Below, piece by piece: positions 25,368-33,522 of a DNA stretch of 64,000 bases. The stretch is from Nitrobium sp046350935 (lineage in GTDB: Bacteria > Nitrospirota > Thermodesulfovibrionia > Thermodesulfovibrionales > Dissulfurispiraceae), in contig JAXLZK010000019.1 in NCBI GenBank assembly GCA_046350935.1, positions 1 to 64,000 of the forward strand, written 5' to 3'. Numbering within the stretch: the stretch's first letter is position 1; every line of letters begins with the position of its first letter. The notes beneath the pieces were generated by a model. It saw only the letters and a list, made by a program, of their open reading frames with translations, made no database searches and was not told where the DNA came from. Position numbers and translations under genes: made by a program.

Positions 25368-25667
25368 ATGAAACCAGGCGGAAGAAGTATTCTCGCGGTC
25401 CTCGCTGCATTCTTTTTCGTGCTCTCCGGGGATCCGGTTCTGGCTGTTCAGCAAAAAGCTAGGCTCAAAGTGCCGGGGATCACCTGAGCGTCGACGGGAA
25501 TGGCGGCACGTTTTGCCGCCGAGTCTGTTCCGGGCGTCCTTTCTGCGGACGACGACATCATGCAGCAGTCCCTCACCGTGCTTTTCGATGACGAGAAGAC
25601 CACCCTGGAAGAAATCGGGAAGGGCATGAAAAAGGAGGGGTACCCTGTGGAGGGGCTGCTTCAATAG
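25368..25667 (+). CDS. Candidate selenoprotein: MerP-like periplasmic HMA protein with in-frame UGA
   Basis: Reading TGA at 25485-25487 as selenocysteine gives 99 aa. Residues 1-26 are a signal peptide (ILAVLAAFFFVLSG...VLA), then one HMA domain (about 30-99): strand ARLKVPGIT, Sec40-A-S-T, helix MAARFAAESVPGV, DDIMQQSLTVLFDDEKTTLEEI and KKEGYPVEGLLQ, ending at TAG 25665. In MerP/CopZ relatives the motif is GMTCxxC, and the UGA falls exactly on the first Cys; the second is Thr here. A GC-rich hairpin starts 14 nt after the UGA. An SD (GAGGGGAGG) precedes the ATG. If UGA is a stop, a 39-aa peptide plus remnant remains, so a nonsense pseudogene is the alternative. It is divergent from tetR. Confidence 0.6.
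25502..25520 (+). promoter_or_regulatory. SECIS-like hairpin downstream of the in-frame UGA
   Basis: A perfect 7-bp stem GGCGGCA/TGCCGCC closes a 5-nt loop CGTTT. The loop begins 21 nt after the UGA and has G as its second base and a GU. Bacterial SECIS elements lie within the coding region, with the apical loop roughly 16-37 nt after the UGA and a G among the first loop bases, so geometry and loop both fit. Confidence 0.55.
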
Positions 25668-25930
25668 TCTGCAAACACACCTTAGGGTGTGTCTGCACAC
25701 TCTCTCCTACTGCGACCGGCTGCAGAGCCCCCGGATCTTCGTTCTCCCGGGCACATCGTCCTCGACGTAGCTTCAGCTACGCCTCCGGGCGCTTTCGCTG
25801 CCCCAAAGAATCTTTGATTCTTCGGGGACCCCTGTTCTTTTTCCGGGGTCTTGGGACGCCTTGCCCCCAAGGCATCCGGAAGTCTCTTCGCCCGGTCTCG
25901 CAACGAACACAGTCTGCAAACACACCCTAG
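25666..25930. repeat. About 245-bp segment bounded by 20-bp direct repeats
   Basis: AGTCTGCAAACACACCTTAG (25666-25685) recurs as AGTCTGCAAACACACCCTAG (25911-25930). Inside are GGGTGTGTCTGCACAC, the palindrome CGTAGCTTCAGCTACG and several short GC-rich dyads, with no gene. Pieces of the boundary sequence recur near 38479-38520 and 50609-50633, so this is a dispersed intergenic repeat. Confidence 0.65.
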
Positions 25931-25962
25931 CGTATCCGACCGGATACGGGGATTTTGTCCCC

Positions 25963-26337
25963 TCAGCACTCCAGGTAGTTGATATCGTAGCCATGCTTCT
26001 GGAAAGCGAGGCGCAGCTCCCTCCTCTGCTCAGGGGAAAGGGCGGCGTAGATCTCCCGCACCTTTTCCTTCGACCGCTCCGCTGGCTCGCAGTTATACCG
26101 GTAGAGCGCGTCTTTCGTTGCGGAGTGGAGTCCGGCGTCGTCCAGTATGGCGCGCAGGTCTCCCGAGGAGCAGAGCATCGTATAGAGGCGCGCCGCAGTG
26201 CTGCCGAAATAGTACCCTTTCCCCTCCTTGGTGATGATGAAGGTGGAGGAGCAGCCCATCGCGAGGAGAAGGAGGGAAAGGGCGGCTGTCTGGGCTCCCT
26301 TCCGCGCGCGCCCAGGGGGTGAGCTCTTCTTTTTCAT
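25963..26337 (-). CDS. Small hypothetical lipoprotein
   Basis: A 124-aa protein with a Lys/Arg-rich N-terminus, a hydrophobic segment AALSLLLLAMGC ending in a lipobox Cys, and a soluble helical domain (KEGKGYYFGSTAARLY..., SPEQRRELRLAFQKHGYDINYLEC). No family recognised. A GTG at 26346 is an alternative start. It lies 15 nt after the TlpA gene on the same strand, so it is cotranscribed with it and its product may be a partner in the cell envelope. The two mature Cys at CSSGD and YNCEP, plus the terminal Cys, could be thiol-exchange substrates, which is a guess. Confidence 0.75.
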   Translation of the reverse strand: MKKKSSPPGRARKGAQTAALSLLLLAMGCSSTFIITKEGKGYYFGSTAARLYTMLCSSGDLRAILDDAGLHSATKDALYRYNCEPAERSKEKVREIYAALSPEQRRELRLAFQKHGYDINYLEC

Positions 26338-26352
26338 TGGTTTCACTCTTTT

Positions 26353-26865
26353 TTATTTTTCGGGAAGGAGCCTGCGCACCTTCTCTTTCACCGCCGGGGA
26401 ATCCCACGCCGTCTCGCCCACGATCCTTTCCGCTATCACCCCGTCCCTGTTGATCAGAAAAGAGGTGGGCAGCCCGAAAACCGCATAGGTATCGAAATAG
26501 ACCTCCCTCTCCGTATCGAGGAGGACGGGAAAGGGAATATTTTGTTCGGCAAGGAAGGCGTGCACCGGTTTGGCGGAGGTGTCTACCGAGACCGCGAGGA
26601 CGAGGAGCCCTTTGTCCCTGAATTCCCGGTAGAGGGTGCTGAGGGAGAGCATCTCCGCCCGGCACGGACCGCACCAGGTGGCCCAGAAATGCAGGAGGAT
26701 TGCCTTCCCCTTCCCCTCCGCTAGGGAGACCTTTTTGCCTCCGGCGTCGGGGAGGGTGAAATCGGGGGCCGCGGCACCGGGGCCCGCGGCGGCGGCAGGG
26801 CGGACCGCAGGGACGCACAGGATACAAAAGATTATGCAGGGGAGAAGAAGATGTTTCAGCACCAT
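26353..26865 (-). CDS. TlpA/ResA-like thiol-disulfide oxidoreductase
   Basis: A 170-aa exported thioredoxin-fold protein with an N-terminal signal sequence (about residues 1-27), then APDFTLPDAGGKKVSL and the active site WATWCGPCRAEM (C65, C68), and the cis-Pro loop GLPTSFLINRDG near residue 137. The WCGPC site and AhpC-TSA/Redoxin type core match TlpA/ResA, which keep periplasmic Cys reduced, for example for cytochrome c maturation. It is followed by the small lipoprotein gene and lies 105 nt downstream of the porin-like gene. Confidence 0.93.
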   Translation of the reverse strand: MVLKHLLLPCIIFCILCVPAVRPAAAAGPGAAAPDFTLPDAGGKKVSLAEGKGKAILLHFWATWCGPCRAEMLSLSTLYREFRDKGLLVLAVSVDTSAKPVHAFLAEQNIPFPVLLDTEREVYFDTYAVFGLPTSFLINRDGVIAERIVGETAWDSPAVKEKVRRLLPEK

Positions 26866-26970
26866 GGCTCCGTCCTCCGGCTGTATCCCTGTTCAGCACC
26901 GTAAAAGGGCGACGGGAAAAAATCGGAAGGGGCGCACCGGCCCCTTCCTGCTGCAATGGGGAGGAGGTGA

Positions 26971-28560
26971 CTAAAATACGACGTCAAAGGTCATGTAGAA
27001 ATCCCTTGCGTTTTTAAGCGGCGCAAACATCTGGGTGCCGTTTACATCCGTGGTGCTCAGGTCGGAGATCTTCTTGGGCTCTCCCATCCAGTTGTTGCTG
27101 CCGGTATAATCGAACTTGTAATACTGGAACCCGAGCCTGATAAAGGCGTCCCCCCTCTTGGCGATCGGCTTTTTGTTGAGGCTCTGGATCAGGTAGACTT
27201 CGTACACGCTTCCGTGCGTGCCGATCTTGCTCGTCCAGAGGTCGTCGGAAGCAGGGGTAAAGGCGAGCCAGTACTTGGACCCGTAGTTATACTCGGCGCC
27301 GATTTTCGTGCCGGTGGGCTTGAGATCGTACCGCGCTCCCACCCAGTAGGCATGGCCCGTGCGGCTCTGCTTGTTCCCCTCGTCGTACATCAGGCCGAAG
27401 CCGGCGTTGAAGGTCTGCCCGCCGAAGGTGCCGAAAGGCAGGGAGAGGACATTGTCGTTCGGATGGGTTTTCGAAAGGGCGAAGGAGCCGAAGAGGTTGA
27501 GGTCGCCGGGGCCGAGCTTTTCGAGCTTACCCGAGACGAGAAGGCCGTATTGGTCGACGTCGCCCACGTTGGTGACGACGGAGGTGAACATGCCGGAAGT
27601 CTGGTCGGGCATATTGCTGAAGAGGTTGAACGCTCTGTCCCACTGCAGTTCGATGCGGAGCGCGTCGGTGTCATAGGGAACGAGGTTCAGCCCCACGAAA
27701 TCGACGTCTTTCACCAGGTTGTCCTGCCCCTCGGTCCTGAATCCCTCCTCGTACCCTCTCCCGTAGCAGAGTTTTGCATACGCTCCGGGGAGTGCGTCGA
27801 TATCGGGAGCGTAGCCAACGGTGCCGCCGTCGAAGGCGTAATTGATCAGGGATGCGGGTACTCCGGCGTTGCCGATCCTCTCGCGGTTCTCTTTCAGGTT
27901 CGCCGGGACGCCGTCCGTGGAGGGCCTCCGGCCGACCGAAAGCCATACCGGCGCGCCGAACACGTTGCTCCACGTCGCATAGACCTGGTCTACCCGCAGG
28001 GTGTTATCCTGGGGCACATGGCCGATATTGCCGTCGAAGATACCGCTCTTGTCGGCGAACAGGCTCCCGATGACGGGGTCCGCAGAATCGCGGCCGAAGA
28101 TCTTGTACATGACGAGGCGGGCCTTGACCTGGACGTCCTCCGTCGCCTTCGCCTTGAGGTTAAGCCCGAAACGGTTGAGGAGGATGGTGTCGTTCTTGAC
28201 ATCGTACCCGTTCACCCCTGAGGCGAAGAAGGTGAACCCTCCCATCGAGATTCCGGAGGTCCCGGTGTACTGCACGTAGTCATGCACCTTGCCGCTCAGG
28301 GAGTCGAACCGGAACCGGTAATCTCCCCCGATTTCGAGCCAGGAAGGCGCCGCGGCCGCTTCCGCCTTTTTCTCCGCGGCTGCTATCCGCTGCTCCTTCG
28401 CCTCCTCCCTGCTCTTTATTTCCTGCATCTGCTGTTTCAGGCGGTCGAGCTCTTTTGACAGAGCCTCGATTTTCTGAAGAAGGTCGCCCTGATCGGCGGC
28501 CAATGCGGGAAGGGGAAGGAGGAGCGAGAGAGTAAGGAGTACTGCAACGAACTTTCTCAT
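26971..28560 (-). CDS. DUF3373-family outer-membrane porin-like protein
   Basis: A 529-aa exported protein: signal peptide (residues 1-21, ending ALAA), a coiled-coil segment KIEALSKELDRLKQQMQEI (about 27-65, as in trimeric porins with periplasmic coiled coils), then a beta-barrel with alternating aromatic strands (LEIGGDYRFRFDS) and a C-terminal strand FYMTFDVVF ending in Phe, the BAM signal. The family DUF3373 is known mainly from Geobacter-like and Nitrospirota-like bacteria and has no proven function. A GGAGG SD precedes the ATG. The AT-rich upstream region has a weak promoter. Confidence 0.88.
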   Translation of the reverse strand: MRKFVAVLLTLSLLLPLPALAADQGDLLQKIEALSKELDRLKQQMQEIKSREEAKEQRIAAAEKKAEAAAAPSWLEIGGDYRFRFDSLSGKVHDYVQYTGTSGISMGGFTFFASGVNGYDVKNDTILLNRFGLNLKAKATEDVQVKARLVMYKIFGRDSADPVIGSLFADKSGIFDGNIGHVPQDNTLRVDQVYATWSNVFGAPVWLSVGRRPSTDGVPANLKENRERIGNAGVPASLINYAFDGGTVGYAPDIDALPGAYAKLCYGRGYEEGFRTEGQDNLVKDVDFVGLNLVPYDTDALRIELQWDRAFNLFSNMPDQTSGMFTSVVTNVGDVDQYGLLVSGKLEKLGPGDLNLFGSFALSKTHPNDNVLSLPFGTFGGQTFNAGFGLMYDEGNKQSRTGHAYWVGARYDLKPTGTKIGAEYNYGSKYWLAFTPASDDLWTSKIGTHGSVYEVYLIQSLNKKPIAKRGDAFIRLGFQYYKFDYTGSNNWMGEPKKISDLSTTDVNGTQMFAPLKNARDFYMTFDVVF

Positions 28561-28589
28561 AGAAACCTCCTGAAGATAGTTTTGTTAGA

Positions 28590-28619
28590 AATTTAAATTA
28601 TTAGAATACTATAAGTCAA
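28590..28619 (-). promoter_or_regulatory. Possible promoter of the DUF3373 gene
   Basis: On the minus strand TTGACT (28619-28614) is followed after 18 nt by TAAATT (28595-28590), 29 nt before the start codon. It lies in a markedly AT-rich stretch (28575-28660). The -10 is only a partial match, so the call is tentative. Confidence 0.35.
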
Positions 28620-28768
28620 TAATTATTTTTGTTTAGCATATTGTTAACTATTCGTGGCAAAATAATAAAGAGGGTGATGTATGAAAAAACAAAGGGATCG
28701 CTTCAGGATACGACCCTTCGCACCGGCAAAGACACGAGAAGGACGGAGTGAGACAGAATGAGAAAGAG

Positions 28769-29008
28769 TGAGACAGGAAAAAGCGATGGAAAGACAAGGA
28801 AAGGGAGAAAGACAGTAACCCCTCCTCGCCTCCCCTTACTCTAAGGGGAGGGAACTGCATTCCCCTTCCTTCCGTGAGGAGAGACCTTCTGTTCCCCCTA
28901 CTGCAGTAAAAAAGGGTCTCCTGTTCCCTCCACTCCCGTGAAGAGGACACCCTGTATTTTCCCCCTCTTAGGGTAAGAGGGGGTGAGGGGGAGTTACGAC
29001 CTCCCTTT
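28769..29008. repeat. 32-bp hairpin-unit array, five units (copy 1)
   Basis: A leader GTGAGACAGGAAAAAGC..., then five consecutive units of about 32 bp, each with a pyrimidine run, a short loop and a purine run able to pair (for example TTCCCCCTACTGCAGTAAAA and CCCCTTACTCTAAGGGG), then GGGAGTTACGACCTCCC. The whole 240-bp block recurs inverted at 48268-48475 (208 bp), shorter by exactly one unit. The 588-nt gap 28561-29148 otherwise holds promoters only. Confidence 0.85.
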
Positions 29009-29115
29009 CCCCGCACATACAGCGGATGCTCCCCTGCTCTCCGCACCGGAGGAGGCCTGTTCTGGGAGCTCCTTTGTGCCCTCGCTCTTCACAACACGCC
29101 CGGCTCGGTCCGGTG

Positions 29116-29143
29116 TTGTCTTTAGGGCGGATAATGTTATAAT
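29116..29143 (+). promoter_or_regulatory. Promoter of the 29149 gene, leaderless type
   Basis: TTGTCT (29116-29121), 16-nt spacer, and the extended -10 TGTTATAAT (TATAAT at 29138-29143). Only 5 nt separate the -10 from the ATG at 29149, so the transcript should start at or next to the A of the ATG. No SD is present. Confidence 0.7.
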
Positions 29144-29148
29144 GAGCC

Positions 29149-29628
29149 ATGGAACTGTACCGTGAGATACGAGCATTCTTTATCAAGCTCCCGTATTCCT
29201 ACCGGGAGATCAGCCAGGACATCGTCGACAGCGTCTGGAATCTTTCAAAGGATATCTCCATAAGCGCCATCGACATCAATAAGAACGGCGAAGTGCTGGT
29301 CCATGCGGAGATCGAGTTTTCCCTTGAAAACTGGAACGATGCTATTCAGTACCTGCGGTCTGCACTTTCCCTTCTGAATGTGAAGAACGGCTATATCGCC
29401 GTACGCAAGGTCCTGGCGACTGCGAACAGCGTGAGAACGGAAATCGAGGGGTATAAAGTGACCAAGAGGGGCGTCTACAATGCGGCCCTGCCCGAATCCC
29501 CCGACTTTCTCGAAGATATCATCAAGTTTTCGGGCCGGAACAAGAAACTGCAGCAGATCGACGCCATGGAGAAGCTTTTCCGCTTCATTGAGGAGCAGGA
29601 AAAGGACAATCCAGAGGAAACGGCGTAG
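29149..29628 (+). CDS. Conserved-looking hypothetical protein, 159 aa
   Basis: A soluble protein with an N-terminal helix (MELYREIRAFFIKLPYSYREI), a strand-rich middle (ISISAIDINKNGEVLVHAEIEF), a helix pair (IQYLRSALSLLNVKNGYIAVRKVLA) and a charged C-terminal helix (LQQIDAMEKLFRFIEEQE). The alternation suggests an alpha/beta domain with possible oligomerisation through the last helix. No Cys, signal or known motif. It has its own promoter with the -10 box directly at the start codon, so it is probably translated from a leaderless mRNA. It is convergent with the GH15 gene. Confidence 0.8.
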   Translation: MELYREIRAFFIKLPYSYREISQDIVDSVWNLSKDISISAIDINKNGEVLVHAEIEFSLENWNDAIQYLRSALSLLNVKNGYIAVRKVLATANSVRTEIEGYKVTKRGVYNAALPESPDFLEDIIKFSGRNKKLQQIDAMEKLFRFIEEQEKDNPEETA

Positions 29629-29674
29629 CGCCGGGTCCCTTTTTCGAGGCGCCCGCCCCTCCGTGCGCCGCCGT

Positions 29675-31516
29675 TTAGCGCCGCATCCCTGCCGGTTCAG
29701 GCGGTCCGGCCCCCTTCCGCGCCTTGCCCCACGCCTTTCCGAGATACAGTGCGCTGTTGATGAGACCGATATGGCTGTACGCCTGGGGATAGTTGCCGAG
29801 GAGCTCTCCCGTGTCGGGATCGATCTCTTCAGAGAGGAGCCCCAGGGGGCTGGTATATTTGCAGAGAGCTGAGAAGATTTCCCGTGCCTCCTCCCTCCGT
29901 CCCGAGAGAGCGAGGACATCCACCAGCCAGAAGGTGCAGAGGAGAAAGCAGCCCTCCCCGCCCTGCACCCCGTCGTCGTTCCGATAGCGGTACACAAAGC
30001 CGTTTTTCATCAGGTTTTTCATTACGGCATCCACCGTCCCCTGTACCCGGGGGTCGTCGAAGGGCAGGAACTCCATCAGGGGGATCAGGAGGCTTGAGGC
30101 ATCGAGCTCCTCAGCCCCGAAGAACTGGACGAAGCTGTTCATTTTCTTATTGAAACCCCGTGTCAGCAGCGCTTCCCTGATCTCTTCACGTACCCGCTTC
30201 CAGTCGCCGAGGTCCCTCTCCAGACTCAGGTTCTCCACGATCCGTATTCCGCGGTCGAGGGCCACCCAGCACATGAGCTTCGAGTGTGTATAGTGGCGCG
30301 GCGCGCACCGCGGCTCCCAGATGCCCTGGTCCTTCTCTTTCCAGTGGAAGCAGACATAATTGAGGATTCCGTCGAGATGGGGCCAGTCCTCAGGCGCGAT
30401 ATCCACTCCGTAGCGCGTCGTATCGTAAACGGCCTGTATCAGCTCGCCGAAGACATCGAGCTGGACCTGGCGATGGGCCGCATTGCCGATGCGCACGGGC
30501 CGCGAGTTCCTGTATCCTGAAAGATGCCCGAGCTCCTCCTCCTCCAGCTCCGCGTCCCCATGCAGGCTGTAGAGGGGCTTGAGATCCTCGGGAGGGAATC
30601 TTCTGAACTTGTCGTAGCACCAGCGCAGGAATTCCTTCGCCTCCTTCACATAGCCGAGACTGTTGAAGGCCTGCACGGTGAAGGATGCGTCCCGCAGCCA
30701 GTTGTAGCGGTAGTCCCAGTTCCGCACCCCCCCGAGCTCTTCAGGCAGGGAAGTGGTGGGCGCCGCGCAGATGGCGCTCGTCTGCGTATGGGTGAGGAGC
30801 TTCAGGGCGAGGCTGGAACGCACCATCAGGTCGTGCCAGGGGCCTTCAAAAGCGCACCGCCCGCTTTCGCACGTATGGACCCAGTCGTGCCAGTACCCGA
30901 TCGTCCTCCTGAGGAGGCGCTCCCCTTCTGCGGGGCCTGCGAGCACCGGACGGTTATAGGAAAGGATGAACCAGAGCGTTTCGCCCTCCCGGACGGTGAA
31001 AGAGGAGTGCGCCCCGCCTTCCCGTATCTCGAAGGGGACCGGACAGCGGAGGAAGATCACTTCGGTATTCCCCTGTGCGGCGATCCCCCCCTGCACCCTC
31101 TCCATTACCGTATTCTCCCGTGCGTAATTGAAGCAGGGGCTGAATGCCAGACGCATGTCCACGCCCCCCCGTGTGCCGGTCAGCTTTCTGAAAAGAGAGT
31201 GGCGCGCCGTTTCCTGGTCTCCCGGGGTCTCCCGGGGCAGCATGAAGTCGGTCAGCTCGACCTCTCCGGAAGGGGCGCGGAAGAGGGTCTGGAGGACGTT
31301 CGTGTTTTCGAGATAGCGCTGCTCCGAATGAAAAGAGGAAGAGGGGTGCAGGGAGAAGAGCCCCCCCTTTCCGGGGTCCAGGATCGCTGCAAAGATGCTG
31401 GGGGACTCCAGGTGCGGAAAGCAGCACCAGTCGAGCGAGCCGTCCCTCCCGACAAGCGCGCAGGTGTCGAGGTCTCCGATGATCCCGTACTCTTCGAGCT
31501 TCTTGAACCGGTCCAT
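29675..31516 (-). CDS. Glycoside hydrolase family 15 (glucoamylase/trehalase-like)
   Basis: A 613-aa cytoplasmic enzyme of the bacterial GH15 group: N-terminal beta-sandwich (about 1-225) and an (alpha/alpha)6 barrel. Family motifs: YGIIGDLDTCALVGRDGSLDW near the start, NWDYRYNWLRDASF (substrate-binding), DQGIWEPR and HSKLMCWVALDRGI, and the terminal SHIGLINSAL. Close relatives hydrolyse maltodextrin, glycogen ends or trehalose. I use the ATG at 31516 (GGGAG upstream); the frame also opens at 31561. It neighbours GT4, debranching and GH57 genes, so a role in glycogen or trehalose turnover is likely. Confidence 0.93.
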   Translation of the reverse strand: MDRFKKLEEYGIIGDLDTCALVGRDGSLDWCCFPHLESPSIFAAILDPGKGGLFSLHPSSSFHSEQRYLENTNVLQTLFRAPSGEVELTDFMLPRETPGDQETARHSLFRKLTGTRGGVDMRLAFSPCFNYARENTVMERVQGGIAAQGNTEVIFLRCPVPFEIREGGAHSSFTVREGETLWFILSYNRPVLAGPAEGERLLRRTIGYWHDWVHTCESGRCAFEGPWHDLMVRSSLALKLLTHTQTSAICAAPTTSLPEELGGVRNWDYRYNWLRDASFTVQAFNSLGYVKEAKEFLRWCYDKFRRFPPEDLKPLYSLHGDAELEEEELGHLSGYRNSRPVRIGNAAHRQVQLDVFGELIQAVYDTTRYGVDIAPEDWPHLDGILNYVCFHWKEKDQGIWEPRCAPRHYTHSKLMCWVALDRGIRIVENLSLERDLGDWKRVREEIREALLTRGFNKKMNSFVQFFGAEELDASSLLIPLMEFLPFDDPRVQGTVDAVMKNLMKNGFVYRYRNDDGVQGGEGCFLLCTFWLVDVLALSGRREEAREIFSALCKYTSPLGLLSEEIDPDTGELLGNYPQAYSHIGLINSALYLGKAWGKARKGAGPPEPAGMRR

Positions 31517-31760
31517 GGGGCTCCCGGAAATCGGTAGTGGTATAAAGGGGAAAGGGGACATAGTCCGCCGGCTGCGTACCCGTTACCTCAATTGTATCGT
31601 GATCAGAGGGCGGAGTAAACAGCGCCCGGTGGTGGTGCTCTTTGACAGAGGAGAGGCGATGCGCTAAGGTTTAGGTAAAGGGAGACCGGCAGGGCTGCCC
31701 GGCAGGAAGCCGAACCCTGCCGGACAGGATCGACACTCTGCCGCACAGCGCTCTTTCCTT

Positions 31761-32366
31761 ATGAAAACCACCGGAAGCTCGAAGGGCCAAAAGCTGTCGG
31801 AGATAGCGCAGGAGATAGAGACCTGCGAAGAGTGCCGTGCGTGGGGAAGCGGAAAAGCGGTTCCCGGCGAGGGCAACCCCGATGCCGCGCTCCTTTTCGT
31901 GGGAGAGGCGCCGGGAAAGGAAGAGGCGAAGACGGGGCGCCCCTTCGTGGGGAGATCGGGAAGGCTGCTGCGCGAAATGATCAGGGGGATCGGACTGCAG
32001 GAGGAGGAGGTCTTCATTACGAGCCCGGTGAAGTACCTGCCGAAACGGGGCACCCCAACCCGGGAGAATATCGCCCACAGTCGCTCCCATTTCCTCAGGC
32101 AGCTTTCGGTGATCGACCCCTCGATCGTCGTCCTTCTGGGGAGTGTCGCCTGCTTTGCCGTCCTCGGCAGGACGGTTCCCATTACAAAGGAGCACGGCCG
32201 TATCGTGAGGGAAGGGGGGCGGATATTCTTCATCACCTATCATCCGGCAGCCGCCCTCCGCTTTCCTGAAAAGAGAAGGGAGCTCCTGCAGGATTTCCGG
32301 CTGCTGAAAGAGCGAATCGAGGAGGAGGAGAAGGATATATCCCGGCTCCCCGGAAAAGCGTCATAA
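31761..32366 (+). CDS. Uracil-DNA glycosylase superfamily, family-4-like with reduced Cys set
   Basis: A 201-aa DNA-repair glycosylase-type protein (COG1573). Motif A is GEAPGKEEAKTGRPFVGRSG at 48-67, motif B is HPAAALR at 161-167, and IVVLLGS at 122-128 is present. Canonical family-4 enzymes bind 4Fe-4S with four Cys. Here C22-x2-C25 remains, but the third position is Tyr92 (VKYLPKRGTPT instead of VKCRPPGNR) and the fourth is Ser107. So the cluster is either absent or differently held; similar VKYLP forms exist in archaeal relatives as I recall. It is monocistronic and sits between GH15 and GT4 genes. Confidence 0.9.
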   Translation: MKTTGSSKGQKLSEIAQEIETCEECRAWGSGKAVPGEGNPDAALLFVGEAPGKEEAKTGRPFVGRSGRLLREMIRGIGLQEEEVFITSPVKYLPKRGTPTRENIAHSRSHFLRQLSVIDPSIVVLLGSVACFAVLGRTVPITKEHGRIVREGGRIFFITYHPAAALRFPEKRRELLQDFRLLKERIEEEEKDISRLPGKAS

Positions 32367-32368
32367 CA

Positions 32369-32397
32369 TTGACAGCTTGCCGGGCATATGCTATACA
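32369..32397 (+). promoter_or_regulatory. Strong sigma-70-type promoter of the GT4 gene
   Basis: TTGACA (32369-32374), 17-nt spacer, extended -10 TGCTATACA (TATACA at 32392-32397). It lies 62 nt before the GT4 start codon, which itself has an AAGGA SD. It probably drives both GT4 and the debranching-enzyme gene. Confidence 0.85.
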
Positions 32398-32459
32398 GAA
32401 AGTAAGCACGCCCCCACTCACGTTTTATAAACCCCCATTGTCAGAATAAGGATTGTATC

Positions 32460-33515
32460 ATGAGAATTGCACAGGTATCACCTCTTTACGAATCCGTTCC
32501 TCCTTCCGGCTATGGAGGGACAGAGCGTGTCGTATCGTATCTTACCGAAGAGCTGGTGCGCCTCGGCCATAAGGTGACCCTCTTCGCGAGCGGCGATTCC
32601 ACTACAAGGGCCAAACTGGTGTCCATCTGCCCGGAATCCCTGCGCCTTTCGACTCACTGCACAGACCCCCTCAGCTATCACCTCCTTATGATAGAGCAGG
32701 TCTTTCAGTGTGCGGAGGATTTCGACATTATCCATTTCCATACGGACTACCTGCATTTCTCCCTCTCCAGGAGGGTGCCCATTCCTGCGCTGACCACCCT
32801 GCATGGACGTCTCGACCTGCCGGAGCTTGCTCACCTGTACCGGGAATTCAGCGATATCCCCCTCATCTCCATATCCGATGCGCAGCGGGAGCCCCTCGCC
32901 TGGGCGAACTGGCGGACCACCGTCCACCACGGCCTGCCCCCTTCCCTTTACCGACTCAATGAGAGGCCGGGGGACTATCTCGTCTTTGTGGGGCGTGTTT
33001 CCCCCGAGAAAAAGGTGATCGACGCCATCGAAATCGCAAAGAGGGCGGGCATCCCGCTCAGGATCGCGGCGAAGGTGGACAAGACCGATGAGGCGTATTT
33101 CAGGGAGGCCATTCAGCCCCTCCTGCAACATCCCCTCATCGAGTTTGTCGGGGAAGTGGGAGAGAAGGAAAAGCAGGAGCTCCTCGGAAAGGCCTATGCC
33201 TTTCTCTTTCCCATCGACTGGCCCGAACCCTTCGGGCTCGCCATGATCGAGGCGATGGCGTGCGGCACCCCGGTGATTGCGCGCCGCCGCGGAAGTATTC
33301 CCGAGATCGTCGAGGAGGGGGTGACCGGCTTTACCTTCGACGATCCGGACCAGGCAGTCAGGGCGGTGGAGGCAGCGGGGAGCCTGAGCAGACTGAAGAT
33401 TCGCAACGAGTTCAAAAAGCGCTTTTCGGTGCGGAGGATGGCCCTGGACTATCTCTCTGCGTACGAGAGCCTGCTGGCGCACGTAAAAACCTCCGGGTCG
33501 CTGCGCATCGCATAG
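32460..33515 (+). CDS. Glycosyltransferase family 4
   Basis: A 351-aa GT-B fold retaining glycosyltransferase. N-terminal domain: MRIAQVSPLYESVPPSGYGGTERVV-type acceptor loop and RLGHKVTLFASGDS. C-terminal domain: LVFVGRVSPEKKVIDAIEIAK and the nucleotide-sugar-binding EPFGLAMIEAMACGTPVIARRRGSIPEIVEEG with the E-x7-E pair. It ends 7 nt before the debranching-enzyme gene, so the two form an operon. The association with glucan enzymes suggests a role in storage-glucan or related oligosaccharide synthesis. The donor cannot be told. Confidence 0.93.
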   Translation: MRIAQVSPLYESVPPSGYGGTERVVSYLTEELVRLGHKVTLFASGDSTTRAKLVSICPESLRLSTHCTDPLSYHLLMIEQVFQCAEDFDIIHFHTDYLHFSLSRRVPIPALTTLHGRLDLPELAHLYREFSDIPLISISDAQREPLAWANWRTTVHHGLPPSLYRLNERPGDYLVFVGRVSPEKKVIDAIEIAKRAGIPLRIAAKVDKTDEAYFREAIQPLLQHPLIEFVGEVGEKEKQELLGKAYAFLFPIDWPEPFGLAMIEAMACGTPVIARRRGSIPEIVEEGVTGFTFDDPDQAVRAVEAAGSLSRLKIRNEFKKRFSVRRMALDYLSAYESLLAHVKTSGSLRIA

Positions 33516-33522
33516 GTCAGGT

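Noticed and set aside
28769..29008. CRISPR array
   Set aside because: The 32-bp units are contiguous and similar along their whole length. There are no unique spacers and no cas genes.
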